Positions 37,980 through 45,420 of a stretch of DNA of 45,420 nt are shown piece by piece. The DNA comes from an uncultured Collinsella sp. Lineage in GTDB: Bacteria; Actinomycetota; Coriobacteriia; Coriobacteriales; Coriobacteriaceae. The position numbers and the translations under genes are program-made. How positions within the stretch are numbered: position 1 is the first letter of the stretch; each line of letters opens with the position of its first letter. The notes below the pieces were generated by a model. It ran no database searches, was not told the origin of the DNA, and worked only from the letters and a program-made list of their open reading frames with translations. Location of the stretch: assembly GCA_900546455.1 (NCBI GenBank), contig URCS01000008.1, positions 1 to 45,420 of the forward strand, in the 5' to 3' direction.

Positions 37980-39221
37980 ATGACGAAAGGTCTGCACGTG
38001 CCTTCCGAGATCGGCAAGCTCAGGAAGGTCTGCCTGCACCGTCCCGGCGACGAGCTCCTCAACCTGCCGCCCGACGAGCTCGAGCGACTCCTGTTCGACG
38101 ACGTCCCGTTCCTGGAGGTCGCGCAGCAGGAGCACGACACCTTCGCCCAGATCCTGAGGGACCAGGGCGTGGAGGTCCTCTACCTCGAGAACCTCGTCGC
38201 CGAGGTGTTCGACCAGGTCCCCGGCGCCCGCGCCGAGTTCACCGACCAGTACATCGCCGAGGCCGGCATCCGCGGCCAGCACATGCCGCAGATCGTCCGC
38301 GAGAAGCTGGACTCCATCGAGGACAACCTCGAGTTCGTCAAGAAGACCATGGCCGGCATGACCAAGTCCGAGATCGACATGCCCCTCACGGCGTCCACGA
38401 CCCTCGACTCCCTGGTCAACTCCGAGTCCGAGTCCGACCTGATCATCGACCCGATGCCCAACCTCTACTTCACCCGCGACCCGTTCGCGGTCGTCGGCGA
38501 GGGCGTCAACCTCAACCGCATGTACTCGGTCACCCGCAACCGCGAGACCCTGTACGGCAAGTACGTCTTCAAGTACCACCCCGACTACAAGGACGTCTCG
38601 CTGTACTTCCGCCGCGACTGCCAGTTCCACACCGAGGGCGGCGACGTGCTGAACATCAACGAGAAGACCCTCGCCGTCGGCATCTCCCAGCGCACCCAGG
38701 CCGCCGCGATCGACGTCATGGCCCAGAACATCTTCTGGAACTCCGACTCCAAGGTCGAGCGCATCCTGGCCTTCGACATCCCGGTCTCGCGCGCCTTCAT
38801 GCACCTCGACACGGTCTTCACCCAGATCGACGTCGATAAGTTCACGATCCACCCCGCCATCATGGGCACCCTGCGCGTCTACGAGCTGACCGCCGGCAAG
38901 AACCCGGGCGACGTGAACATCCGCCTGATCGAGGACACCCTCGAGCACGTCCTGGAGGACGCCACCGGCGTCGACCAGGTCAAGCTGATCCCCTGCGGCG
39001 GCGGCGACCCGATCGCGGCCTCCCGCGAGCAGTGGAACGACGGCTCCAACACCCTGTGCGTCGAGCCCGGCAAGATCTGCGTCTACGCCCGCAACACCGT
39101 CACCAACGACGTGCTGTACAAGGAGGGCCTGGACCTTCTCGTCGTGCCCTCCGCCGAGCTCTCCCGCGGCCGCGGCGGCCCGCGCTGCATGAGCATGCCC
39201 TTCTGGCGCGAGGACCTCTAA
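37980..39221 (+). CDS. arcA: Arginine deiminase, copy 1
   Basis: 413 aa. It hydrolyses arginine to citrulline and ammonia, the first step of the ADI pathway. Guanidino-hydrolase motifs are LRKVCLHRPGDEL, NLYFTRDPFAVVGEGV, FHTEGGDVLNI (Glu/Asp/His triad), HLDTVFTQID and the catalytic Cys403 in RGGPRCMSMPFWREDL. GGTAGGAGG precedes the ATG by 3-5 nt. Codons are almost all C/G-ending, more extreme than in the neighbouring aminotransferase gene, which fits very high expression. A second copy with the same sequence lies 3,089 nt downstream. Confidence 0.97.
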   Translation: MTKGLHVPSEIGKLRKVCLHRPGDELLNLPPDELERLLFDDVPFLEVAQQEHDTFAQILRDQGVEVLYLENLVAEVFDQVPGARAEFTDQYIAEAGIRGQHMPQIVREKLDSIEDNLEFVKKTMAGMTKSEIDMPLTASTTLDSLVNSESESDLIIDPMPNLYFTRDPFAVVGEGVNLNRMYSVTRNRETLYGKYVFKYHPDYKDVSLYFRRDCQFHTEGGDVLNINEKTLAVGISQRTQAAAIDVMAQNIFWNSDSKVERILAFDIPVSRAFMHLDTVFTQIDVDKFTIHPAIMGTLRVYELTAGKNPGDVNIRLIEDTLEHVLEDATGVDQVKLIPCGGGDPIAASREQWNDGSNTLCVEPGKICVYARNTVTNDVLYKEGLDLLVVPSAELSRGRGGPRCMSMPFWREDL

Positions 39222-39281
39222 GGTCTTTCAGGACCCGTACAGGTCATAATACATACATCTAGCTGCCATTAGATGTCTCCC

Positions 39282-39315
39282 ATTGGGGCGGTGCGGGTTT
39301 TCGCACCGCCCCAAT
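39282..39315 (+). terminator. Terminator-like hairpin after arcA copy 1
   Basis: ATTGGGGCGGTGCG (39282-39295) pairs perfectly with CGCACCGCCCCAAT (39302-39315), 14 bp with a 6-nt loop. A smaller hairpin ACATCTA/TAGATGT (39255-39276) precedes it. The following T content is low (CTTGTAT). Confidence 0.7.
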
Positions 39316-39370
39316 CTTGTATGAGGGACGTCAACACGATTGGATGACTGCTTTTGTAAGGAGCTTGGCC

Positions 39371-40495
39371 ATGGACATCAAGACGATTGGCGTTGAGGAA
39401 TGGCTCAACGTTTGGGAGAAAAGTGCCACGTGGGACATCGCCCAGTCGACGATCTCGTCGCTCACCATGGGCGAGCTGCGCGCGCTCGATGAGCAGGACG
39501 GCGCCACGTTCTACGAGCGCTTGGACCGCGAGAAGATGAACTACGGCTGGATCGAGGGCTCGCCGGAGTTTAAGGCCGTGGTTGCCAAGCTGTATCGTCG
39601 GGAGGTCAATCCCGACCACATTCTGCAGACCAATGGCTGCACGGGTGCGAACCTCAACGCCATCATGGCCGTGGTCGAGCCCGGCGACCACGTTATCGCC
39701 GAGTGGCCCACCTACGCGCCGCTCTACGAGATTCCGCGCACGCTGGGCGCCGAGGTCGAGTATTGGGAGCTTTGCGAGGAACTCGGCTGGAAGCCCGATA
39801 TCGAGGAACTCAAGCGCTTGGTGCGCCCCAACACCAAGCTTATCTGCATAAACAACGCATCGAACCCCATCGGTACGGTGCTCGATACCGATATGCTCGG
39901 CCAGATTGCCGAGATCGCCCGTTCGGTGGGCGCCTACGTGCTGTGCGACGAGGTGTATCTGCCGCTTGAGAACACTGAGTCCTTTATGTCGATGGTCGAC
40001 GTGTACGAGAGGGCCATTGTCACCAACTCGTTGTCGAAGACCTATTCGACGCCTGCGGCCCGCGTGGGCTGGGTCGTGGCCGACGAAGAGGTGTCCAACC
40101 GCATCCGTACCTATCGCGATTACACCATGATCTGCGGCGGCGTGTTCAACGATGCTCTGGCGACCTATGTGCTTGAGCACAAGGATAAGATTCTCGAGCG
40201 CAATCGCAAGATCGTGTTTGGCAACCGCGATATCGCGCAGGCTTGGATCGATACGCAGCATCGCGTTTCCTGGACGGCCCCGCAGGGCGTGTCCACCTCG
40301 TTTATCCAGCTGGATATTCCCGAGGATGACGAGGAGTTCTGCAGGCGCCTGCTGTCCGAGAGGGGAGTGCTGCTGGTCCCCGGCAGCCGTTTTGAGCTTC
40401 CCTGCGGCGCACGCCTGGGCTACTGCGCGAGCGAGGACGTTCTGCGCGAGGGCCTGAGGCTTTTGGGCGAGGCACTGGCGGAGTTCGATCGCTAG
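39371..40495 (+). CDS. PLP-dependent class I/II aminotransferase within the arginine cluster
   Basis: 374 aa. A fold-type-I aminotransferase: NYGWIEGSPEFKAVVAKLY, NGCTGANLNAI, CINNASNPIG (Asn), YVLCDEVYLPL (Asp) and TNSLSKTYSTPAARVGW with the PLP lysine at residue 223; a C-terminal Arg near SRFELPCGARLGY binds the substrate carboxylate. AAGGAG lies 7 nt before the ATG at 39371. It sits between two identical arcA genes, so a role with arginine, citrulline or ornithine is likely. It resembles enzymes annotated as capreomycidine-synthase-like aminotransferases, but no antibiotic genes are seen. Confidence 0.85.
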   Translation: MDIKTIGVEEWLNVWEKSATWDIAQSTISSLTMGELRALDEQDGATFYERLDREKMNYGWIEGSPEFKAVVAKLYRREVNPDHILQTNGCTGANLNAIMAVVEPGDHVIAEWPTYAPLYEIPRTLGAEVEYWELCEELGWKPDIEELKRLVRPNTKLICINNASNPIGTVLDTDMLGQIAEIARSVGAYVLCDEVYLPLENTESFMSMVDVYERAIVTNSLSKTYSTPAARVGWVVADEEVSNRIRTYRDYTMICGGVFNDALATYVLEHKDKILERNRKIVFGNRDIAQAWIDTQHRVSWTAPQGVSTSFIQLDIPEDDEEFCRRLLSERGVLLVPGSRFELPCGARLGYCASEDVLREGLRLLGEALAEFDR

Positions 40496-40544
40496 GATTC
40501 CGATGGTCTTCGGGGGCCTTATCCAAATTAGCCGAAGATAATCG

Positions 40545-40585
40545 AAAACGGACCCGTTTCCCTAGGGGAAGCGGGTCCGTTTTTC
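40545..40585 (+). terminator. Terminator after the aminotransferase gene
   Basis: AAAACGGACCCG (40545-40556) pairs with CGGGTCCGTTTT (40572-40583), with a further TTTCCC/GGGGAA pairing inside, and is followed by TTTTTC. It lies 49 nt beyond the stop. Confidence 0.9.
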
Positions 40586-40589
40586 TATA

Positions 40590-41068
40590 CCGAGAAGTCA
40601 AGTTGTTACAAATGGGGCCGTAAAGCGAGGCGGTATCCGCTGGGCCTTATACTGAGTTTCCGGTGAACGGTATCAAGCGTCTGGTAAACGGTAATTTATT
40701 TATCAGAAATGAATAGGACAAACTTTTTTCTGAATAAAAATGAAAATGGTTGAGACGCGGTGTGAACCGCTAATTCTATTCATAGCTTTATTGGAAATAT
40801 GCAATTTGAGGATGGTTTAACAAAGTTTAGTTCCATTTGATTTTAGGATTAAAACGCGTTTAAGCACGTAAATACGCTTTATTAAGATGAAGTGTGCCAT
40901 GCGTGAAGTATATGTGTATGCCGTTCACCCCCTATAAAAAACCGTTCGGGGGCAAGGTGGAAGTATGAGCTGATTTTGGATATAAATATGTCGTCAGCAA
41001 TAACGCCTCACACGGAGGGGCGCTAACGAATCGGCCCTGACAAGGGCCCGAAAGAAAGGTAGGAGGCC
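40590..41068 (+). promoter_or_regulatory. AT-rich upstream region and leader of arcA copy 2
   Basis: Contains no gene. An AT-rich block (about 40680-40920) includes CTGAATAAAAATGAAAA, a half-conserved ArgR-like box, and CTATTCATAG. The block ACCGTTCGGGGGC (about 40940), TTTTGGATATAA (-10 candidate near 40974-40985), ACGGAGGGGCGCT and a hairpin at 41031-41051 repeat the layout before arcA copy 1. Sequence between these blocks differs from copy 1. Confidence 0.5.
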
Positions 41069-42311
41069 ATGACGAAAGGTCTGCACGTGCCTTCCGAGAT
41101 CGGCAAGCTCAGGAAGGTCTGCCTGCACCGTCCCGGCGACGAGCTCCTCAACCTGCCGCCCGACGAGCTCGAGCGACTCCTGTTCGACGACGTCCCGTTC
41201 CTGGAGGTCGCGCAGCAGGAGCACGACACCTTCGCCCAGATCCTGAGGGACCAGGGCGTGGAGGTCCTCTACCTCGAGAACCTCGTCGCCGAGGTGTTCG
41301 ACCAGGTCCCCGGCGCCCGCGCCGAGTTCACCGACCAGTACATCGCCGAGGCCGGCATCCGCGGCCAGCACATGCCGCAGATCGTCCGCGAGAAGCTGGA
41401 CTCCATCGAGGACAACCTCGAGTTCGTCAAGAAGACCATGGCCGGCATGACCAAGTCCGAGATCGACATGCCCCTCACGGCGTCCACGACCCTCGACTCC
41501 CTGGTCAACTCCGAGTCCGAGTCCGACCTGATCATCGACCCGATGCCCAACCTCTACTTCACCCGCGACCCGTTCGCGGTCGTCGGCGAGGGCGTCAACC
41601 TCAACCGCATGTACTCGGTCACCCGCAACCGCGAGACCCTGTACGGCAAGTACGTCTTCAAGTACCACCCCGACTACAAGGACGTCTCGCTGTACTTCCG
41701 CCGCGACTGCCAGTTCCACACCGAGGGCGGCGACGTGCTGAACATCAACGAGAAGACCCTCGCCGTCGGCATCTCCCAGCGCACCCAGGCCGCCGCGATC
41801 GACGTCATGGCCCAGAACATCTTCTGGAACTCCGACTCCAAGGTCGAGCGCATCCTGGCCTTCGACATCCCGGTCTCGCGCGCCTTCATGCACCTCGACA
41901 CGGTCTTCACCCAGATCGACGTCGATAAGTTCACGATCCACCCCGCCATCATGGGCACCCTGCGCGTCTACGAGCTGACCGCCGGCAAGAACCCGGGCGA
42001 CGTGAACATCCGCCTGATCGAGGACACCCTCGAGCACGTCCTGGAGGACGCCACCGGCGTCGACCAGGTCAAGCTGATCCCCTGCGGCGGCGGCGACCCG
42101 ATCGCGGCCTCCCGCGAGCAGTGGAACGACGGCTCCAACACCCTGTGCGTCGAGCCCGGCAAGATCTGCGTCTACGCCCGCAACACCGTCACCAACGACG
42201 TGCTGTACAAGGAGGGCCTGGACCTTCTCGTCGTGCCCTCCGCCGAGCTCTCCCGCGGCCGCGGCGGCCCGCGCTGCATGAGCATGCCCTTCTGGCGCGA
42301 GGACCTCTAAG
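41045..42311 (+). repeat. Second copy of an exact 1.27-kb direct repeat containing arcA
   Basis: It matches 37956-39222 apparently without a difference: 24 nt of leader (GGCCCGAAAGAAAGGTAGGA onward), the whole arcA gene and one base after the stop. Flanks diverge at once on both sides. The offset is 3,089 nt. The boundary at the gene edge suggests selection or gene conversion keeps the coding part identical. Confidence 0.85.
41069..42310 (+). CDS. arcA: Arginine deiminase, copy 2
   Basis: 413 aa, identical in protein and, as far as I can compare, in DNA sequence to copy 1. It has the same GGTAGGAGG ribosome site and the same extreme codon use, but a different promoter region and a different 3' flank. 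It lies 105 nt before the ornithine carbamoyltransferase gene, so this copy is the one most closely tied to the rest of the ADI pathway. Confidence 0.97.
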   Translation: MTKGLHVPSEIGKLRKVCLHRPGDELLNLPPDELERLLFDDVPFLEVAQQEHDTFAQILRDQGVEVLYLENLVAEVFDQVPGARAEFTDQYIAEAGIRGQHMPQIVREKLDSIEDNLEFVKKTMAGMTKSEIDMPLTASTTLDSLVNSESESDLIIDPMPNLYFTRDPFAVVGEGVNLNRMYSVTRNRETLYGKYVFKYHPDYKDVSLYFRRDCQFHTEGGDVLNINEKTLAVGISQRTQAAAIDVMAQNIFWNSDSKVERILAFDIPVSRAFMHLDTVFTQIDVDKFTIHPAIMGTLRVYELTAGKNPGDVNIRLIEDTLEHVLEDATGVDQVKLIPCGGGDPIAASREQWNDGSNTLCVEPGKICVYARNTVTNDVLYKEGLDLLVVPSAELSRGRGGPRCMSMPFWREDL

Positions 42312-42322
42312 TCTTTCCGTTT

Positions 42323-42351
42323 CCGGTGCGGTCCCCCTACAACCGCACCGG
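42323..42351 (+). terminator. Hairpin between arcA copy 2 and arcB
   Basis: CCGGTGCGGT (42323-42332) pairs with ACCGCACCGG (42342-42351). No T-run follows, so it may be partial termination or an mRNA stabiliser. A small palindrome GCCCGTTAAACGGGC follows at 42356-42370. Confidence 0.5.
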
Positions 42352-42415
42352 CTTCGCCCGTTAAACGGGCAACACTAATACTTACGTAATTCATTTCTTC
42401 GAAAGGAATCGAACC

Positions 42416-43411
42416 ATGGGTGTTAACCTCTCCGGCCGTAGCTTCCTCAAGCTTCTCGACCTCACCACCGAGGAGATCGAGTACCTGCTCAAGCTATCCA
42501 AGAACTTCAAGGATATGAAGCGCGCTGGCGTTCCGCACCGCTATCTCGAGGGCAAGAACATCGTTCTGCTCTTCCAGAAGACCTCCACTCGTACCCGCTG
42601 CGCCTTCGAGGTCGGCGGCATGGATCTGGGCATGGGCGTCACCTACCTCGATCCCGGTTCGTCGCAGATGGGCAAGAAGGAGTCCATCGAGGACACCGCC
42701 CGCGTTCTCGGCCGCATGTATGACGGCATCGAGTTCCGTGGCTTTGCCCAGGACGACGTCGAGGAGCTCGCTGCTAAGTCCGGCGTGCCTGTCTGGAACG
42801 GCCTGACCACCGAGTGGCATCCCACCCAGATGCTCGCCGACATCCTGACCGTCCAGGAGAACTTCAACTACGACATCAAGGGCAAGACCCTCGTCTTCAT
42901 GGGCGACTGCAAGAACAATGTCGCTCGCTCCCTCATGGTTGTCTGCTCCAAGCTCGGCATGAACTTCGTGGCCTGCGGCCCCGAGGAGTGCATGCCCGCC
43001 GACGACGTCATCGAGGCCTGCAAGCCCATCGCCGAGGCCAACGGCTGCACCATCAAGCTGACCACCGACGTCAAGGACGGCGTCACCGGTGCCGACGTTA
43101 TCTACACCGACGTGTGGGTCTCCATGGGCGAGCCCGACGAGGTCTGGGCCGAGCGCATCGCTCAGCTTACCCCGTATCGTGTTACCTCCGAGGTCATGGC
43201 TATGGCCAACCCGGGTGCCATCTTCCTGCACTGCCTGCCCAGCTTCCACGACACGAACACCACGATTGGCGCCGAGAAGTGCGAGCAGTTCGGCATCACC
43301 GAGCAGGAGGTCACCGACGAGGTCTTCGAGAGCCCCGCTTCCAAGGTCTTCGACGAGGCCGAGAACCGCATGCACACCATCAAGGCTGTCATGTACGCCA
43401 CGCTCAAGTAA
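42416..43411 (+). CDS. arcB: Ornithine carbamoyltransferase (catabolic type by context)
   Basis: 331 aa. It splits citrulline with phosphate into ornithine and carbamoyl phosphate in the ADI pathway (and can run the other way in arginine synthesis). The carbamoyl-phosphate motif STRTR is at residues 57-61, WHPTQ follows at about 138, then VWVSMGEPDE and FLHCLPSFHD (usual form HCLPAFHD). Length agrees with OTCs. AAAGGA lies about 9 nt before the ATG. It stands directly between arcA and the YfcC-type transporter, so the arcB label rests on context. No carbamate kinase gene follows within the window. Confidence 0.95.
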   Translation: MGVNLSGRSFLKLLDLTTEEIEYLLKLSKNFKDMKRAGVPHRYLEGKNIVLLFQKTSTRTRCAFEVGGMDLGMGVTYLDPGSSQMGKKESIEDTARVLGRMYDGIEFRGFAQDDVEELAAKSGVPVWNGLTTEWHPTQMLADILTVQENFNYDIKGKTLVFMGDCKNNVARSLMVVCSKLGMNFVACGPEECMPADDVIEACKPIAEANGCTIKLTTDVKDGVTGADVIYTDVWVSMGEPDEVWAERIAQLTPYRVTSEVMAMANPGAIFLHCLPSFHDTNTTIGAEKCEQFGITEQEVTDEVFESPASKVFDEAENRMHTIKAVMYATLK

Positions 43412-43427
43412 GAGCATCTAGCATCTC

Positions 43428-43457
43428 GCTCGGGGTGTCTTGCTGCACACCCCGAGC
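43428..43457 (+). terminator. Terminator-like hairpin after arcB
   Basis: GCTCGGGGTGT (43428-43438) pairs perfectly with ACACCCCGAGC (43447-43457), 11 bp with an 8-nt loop, followed by GGCTTTGT. It may end part of the arcA-arcB transcripts before the transporter gene. Confidence 0.7.
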
Positions 43458-43558
43458 GGCTTTGTCTGGTAAATATCTCGCGTCGGGCGGTGGGCACGGC
43501 ACGGAAGATCCGCTTAGCGCGAGAAAGTTAAATGATTTATGAAGGGGGGATGAGAACC

Positions 43559-45037
43559 ATGACTGAGACCGCTAAGAAAAAGCGCGGTATGCCTTCATCG
43601 TTCACCATTCTTCTAGCTCTGCTGGCAATTGTTGCAGTGATTACCGTTATCGTCTCCGGCACGTCCGGCGGCGCGGTTACTGCAGCCCGCCTGAGCGATT
43701 TCTGCACCGCCCCGATCCTGGGCTTCGCTGACGCTCTGCCCGTCTGCCTCTTCGTTATGATCCTGGGCGGCTTCCTCGGTATGATGACCGAGACCGGCGC
43801 TCTGGACAACGGCATCGCCGTTCTGGTGCAGAAGCTTAAGGGCAACGAGATCATGCTCGTTCCTGTCCTTATGCTCATCTTCTCCCTCGGTGGTACCACC
43901 TATGGTATGTGCGAGGAGACCGTTCCCTTCTACGCCCTGCTCGCCGCTACCATGATGGCCGCTGGCTTCGACCCCATGGTCGGCGCCGCTACCGTCCTGC
44001 TCGGCGCTGGCTGCGGCTGCTTGGGCTCCACGGTTAACCCGTTTGCCGTCGGCGCTGCCGTCGACGCTCTGACCGGCGTTGGCATTGAGGTCAACCAGTC
44101 CATCATCATCGGCCTCGGTGCCGTCCTGTGGATTGTCACTACCGCTATGTCCATCGTTTTCGTGATGAACTATGCCAAGAAGGTCAAGGCTGACAAGGGT
44201 TCCACCATCCTGTCGATGCAGGAGCTCAAGGACGCCGAAGAGGCTCACGGCAAGGCTGCTTCCGAGGTCCACAAGGAGGTCAAGCTCACCGGTCGTCAGA
44301 AGGGTGTTCTGATCGCCTTCGCCTTCACCTTCGTCGTCATGATCGTCGGCTTCATTCCGCTAGCCGATCTCAACGAGGGCGTCGCCAACTTCTTCGACGC
44401 TGGCGCTGTCTACGACGCCGATGGTAACGCCGTCGTCCAGGGCTGGTCTGCCCTGATCACCGGCCTGCCCATTGGCCAGTGGTACTTCGACGAGGCTTCC
44501 ACCTGGTTCTTCCTCATGGCCGTCCTGATCGGTATCATCGGTGGCCTGTCCGAGAAGCAGATCGTCAACACCTTCATCACCGGCGCTGCCGACATGATGT
44601 CCGTTGTTCTCGTTATCGCCCTCGCCCGTGGTATCTCCGTCCTCATGGCTAACACCGGCCTCGACGTCTTCGTCCTCGACGCTGCCGCCAATGCCCTGGC
44701 TGGCCTGTCCGGCGTGATCTTCGCTCCCATGAGCTTCCTGGTCTACTTCGGCCTGTCCTTCCTGATCCCCTCGACCTCCGGTATGGCCACCGTCTCCATG
44801 CCCATCATGGGACCGCTGGCTGTTAAGCTTGGCTTCTCGCCCGAGGTCATGGTCATGATCTTCTCCGCCGCCATCGGTGTCGTGAACCTGTTCACCCCGA
44901 CCTCCGGCGCCATCATGGGCGGTCTCGCCCTGGCCAAGATCGAGTGGACGACCTGGCTCAAGTTTGCCCTTAAGCTCATCGTCGCGCTCTCCGTCGTCTG
45001 CGCCGTCATCCTGACCGTCGCCTGCGTGCTGCTCTAA
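43559..45037 (+). CDS. YfcC-family membrane transporter, predicted arginine/ornithine exchanger
   Basis: 492 aa with about twelve hydrophobic segments. Characteristic blocks are VCLFVMILGGFLGMMTETGALD, FSLGGTTYGMCEETVPFY, GAGCGCLGSTVNPFAVGAA, a central cytoplasmic charged loop (about 215-255) and FLIPSTSGMATVSMPIMGPLA and NLFTPTSGAIMGGLALAKI near the end. The STVNPF and TPTSG re-entrant loops are typical of this family, whose ArcD2-like members serve ADI operons in other bacteria. Position after arcB supports arginine/ornithine exchange. The ATG at 43559 has a GGGGGG-rich ribosome site about 9 nt upstream; ATGs at 43532 and 43550 are in frame. Confidence 0.85.
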   Translation: MTETAKKKRGMPSSFTILLALLAIVAVITVIVSGTSGGAVTAARLSDFCTAPILGFADALPVCLFVMILGGFLGMMTETGALDNGIAVLVQKLKGNEIMLVPVLMLIFSLGGTTYGMCEETVPFYALLAATMMAAGFDPMVGAATVLLGAGCGCLGSTVNPFAVGAAVDALTGVGIEVNQSIIIGLGAVLWIVTTAMSIVFVMNYAKKVKADKGSTILSMQELKDAEEAHGKAASEVHKEVKLTGRQKGVLIAFAFTFVVMIVGFIPLADLNEGVANFFDAGAVYDADGNAVVQGWSALITGLPIGQWYFDEASTWFFLMAVLIGIIGGLSEKQIVNTFITGAADMMSVVLVIALARGISVLMANTGLDVFVLDAAANALAGLSGVIFAPMSFLVYFGLSFLIPSTSGMATVSMPIMGPLAVKLGFSPEVMVMIFSAAIGVVNLFTPTSGAIMGGLALAKIEWTTWLKFALKLIVALSVVCAVILTVACVLL

Positions 45038-45361
45038 GTACCCAACGGGTACCCCACGGAAACCTTGACGATCCTGTAAAGGATCACCTGGTCATCGTCT
45101 GTCCGGTGGGGTCAACCCACCGGTAGACTCCTACCTTTAGCCCCCTCCCGTTCCGTGCGCGGGAGGGGGCGCTCTTATGTTGCGCGGTTCTACGAACCGC
45201 GCAACCAGTCGACGCTGCGCCCATGGGTTCCGCCGTTCTAACGAACGGCGGATTGGTTGACGCTGCACGGGCACCAGGGCGACAACTTGTCATTCAAAGA
45301 GGCCGGCATGACCAAAAGGTCTATGCCGGCCTCTTTTCATGCCAATTTGTTCGCCCTGGTG
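45038..45361. repeat. Run of hairpins after the transporter gene
   Basis: It includes GTACCC/GGGTAC (45038-45052); GATCCT/AGGATC (45070-45085); CCGGTGGG/CCCACCGG (45103-45123); GCCCCCTCCCG/CGGGAGGGGGC (45140-45170); GTTGCGCGGTTC/GAACCGCGCAAC (45179-45205); TCCGCCGTTC/GAACGGCGGA (45229-45252). A nested element has outer arms CACCAGGGCGA (45272-45282) / TCGCCCTGGTG (45351-45361) around AAAGAGGCCGGCAT (45296-45309) / ATGCCGGCCTCTTT (45323-45336). No gene is seen from 45038 to the window end at 45420. Confidence 0.6.
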
Positions 45362-45420
45362 TCCGTTCGCTCATATGACCCAATCCGCTGTCAAGAGCCA
45401 CAATGGCCCCGCCGACCGCT

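Noticed and set aside
39371..40495. Capreomycidine (viomycin-type antibiotic) biosynthesis
   Set aside because: Only the aminotransferase resembles that pathway; no hydroxylase, NRPS or resistance gene is in the window.

Overview
The window looks like the chromosome of a GC-rich, Gram-positive gut anaerobe of the Coriobacteriia, most likely Collinsella or a close relative. The reasons are the high GC content with C/G-ending codons, strong Shine-Dalgarno sites, an arginine deiminase fermentation cluster, acetate-forming pta/ackA genes, an LPxTG surface protein and an acetylase-type diaminopimelate pathway. The taxon is my inference from gene content; nothing in the window names it. I saw no tRNA, rRNA, CRISPR array, IS element or phage gene.

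Layout. 0.3-4.1 kb (minus): lysine/DAP operon lysA-dapA, dapB, dapH, in which lysA runs in frame into dapA. 4.5-5.7 kb (plus): a divergent M20 deacylase that could supply the deacetylation step of the same pathway. 5.7-8.5 kb (plus): small membrane proteins, a helix-turn-helix-like protein and a membrane Ser/Thr kinase. 8.6-10.6 kb (minus): a secreted coiled-coil/lysozyme-like protein and a MOSC protein. 10.8-12.9 kb (plus): an ATP-grasp ligase resembling D-aspartate ligase, followed by an Asp/Glu racemase. 13.0-16.5 kb (minus): an ECF transporter (S, fused A-A', T) preceded by a leader peptide with three consecutive Trp codons and an attenuator. This points to tryptophan as the substrate. 16.7-18.6 kb (minus): an LPxTG-anchored C69 dipeptidase gene split by a one-base frameshift. 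18.9-20.0 kb (minus): a lipid kinase and a 30-residue membrane protein. 20.1-24.2 kb (plus): rnd, a membrane zinc protease, xseA, xseB and a HIT protein. 24.4-28.4 kb: two tandem acetate kinases facing pta. 28.7-30.9 kb (plus): UDP-galactopyranose mutase and a GT2 glycosyltransferase. 31.3-37.4 kb (minus): P1 peptidase, maf, DJ-1/PfpI, an RlmD-like methyltransferase and ppk1. 38.0-45.0 kb (plus): arginine deiminase, aminotransferase, a second identical arginine deiminase, ornithine carbamoyltransferase and a YfcC-type transporter.

How the genes work together. The dap, D-Asp ligase, racemase, lysozyme-like and kinase genes point to cell-wall synthesis and its control. The arc genes (arginine to citrulline, then ornithine plus carbamoyl phosphate) and pta/ackA are substrate-level phosphorylation routes. 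No carbamate kinase lies in the window.

The most interesting non-coding signals are the Trp-codon attenuator of the ECF operon and a recurring architecture of nested inverted repeats, in which a core hairpin is enclosed by long matching outer arms. Two of these elements share a core with compensatory stem changes but have unrelated arms. Other points of note are the sequence-identical arcA pair with diverged flanks and a hairpin that hides a ribosome binding site. All coordinates come from reading the sequence. Folding, homology and expression were not computed.
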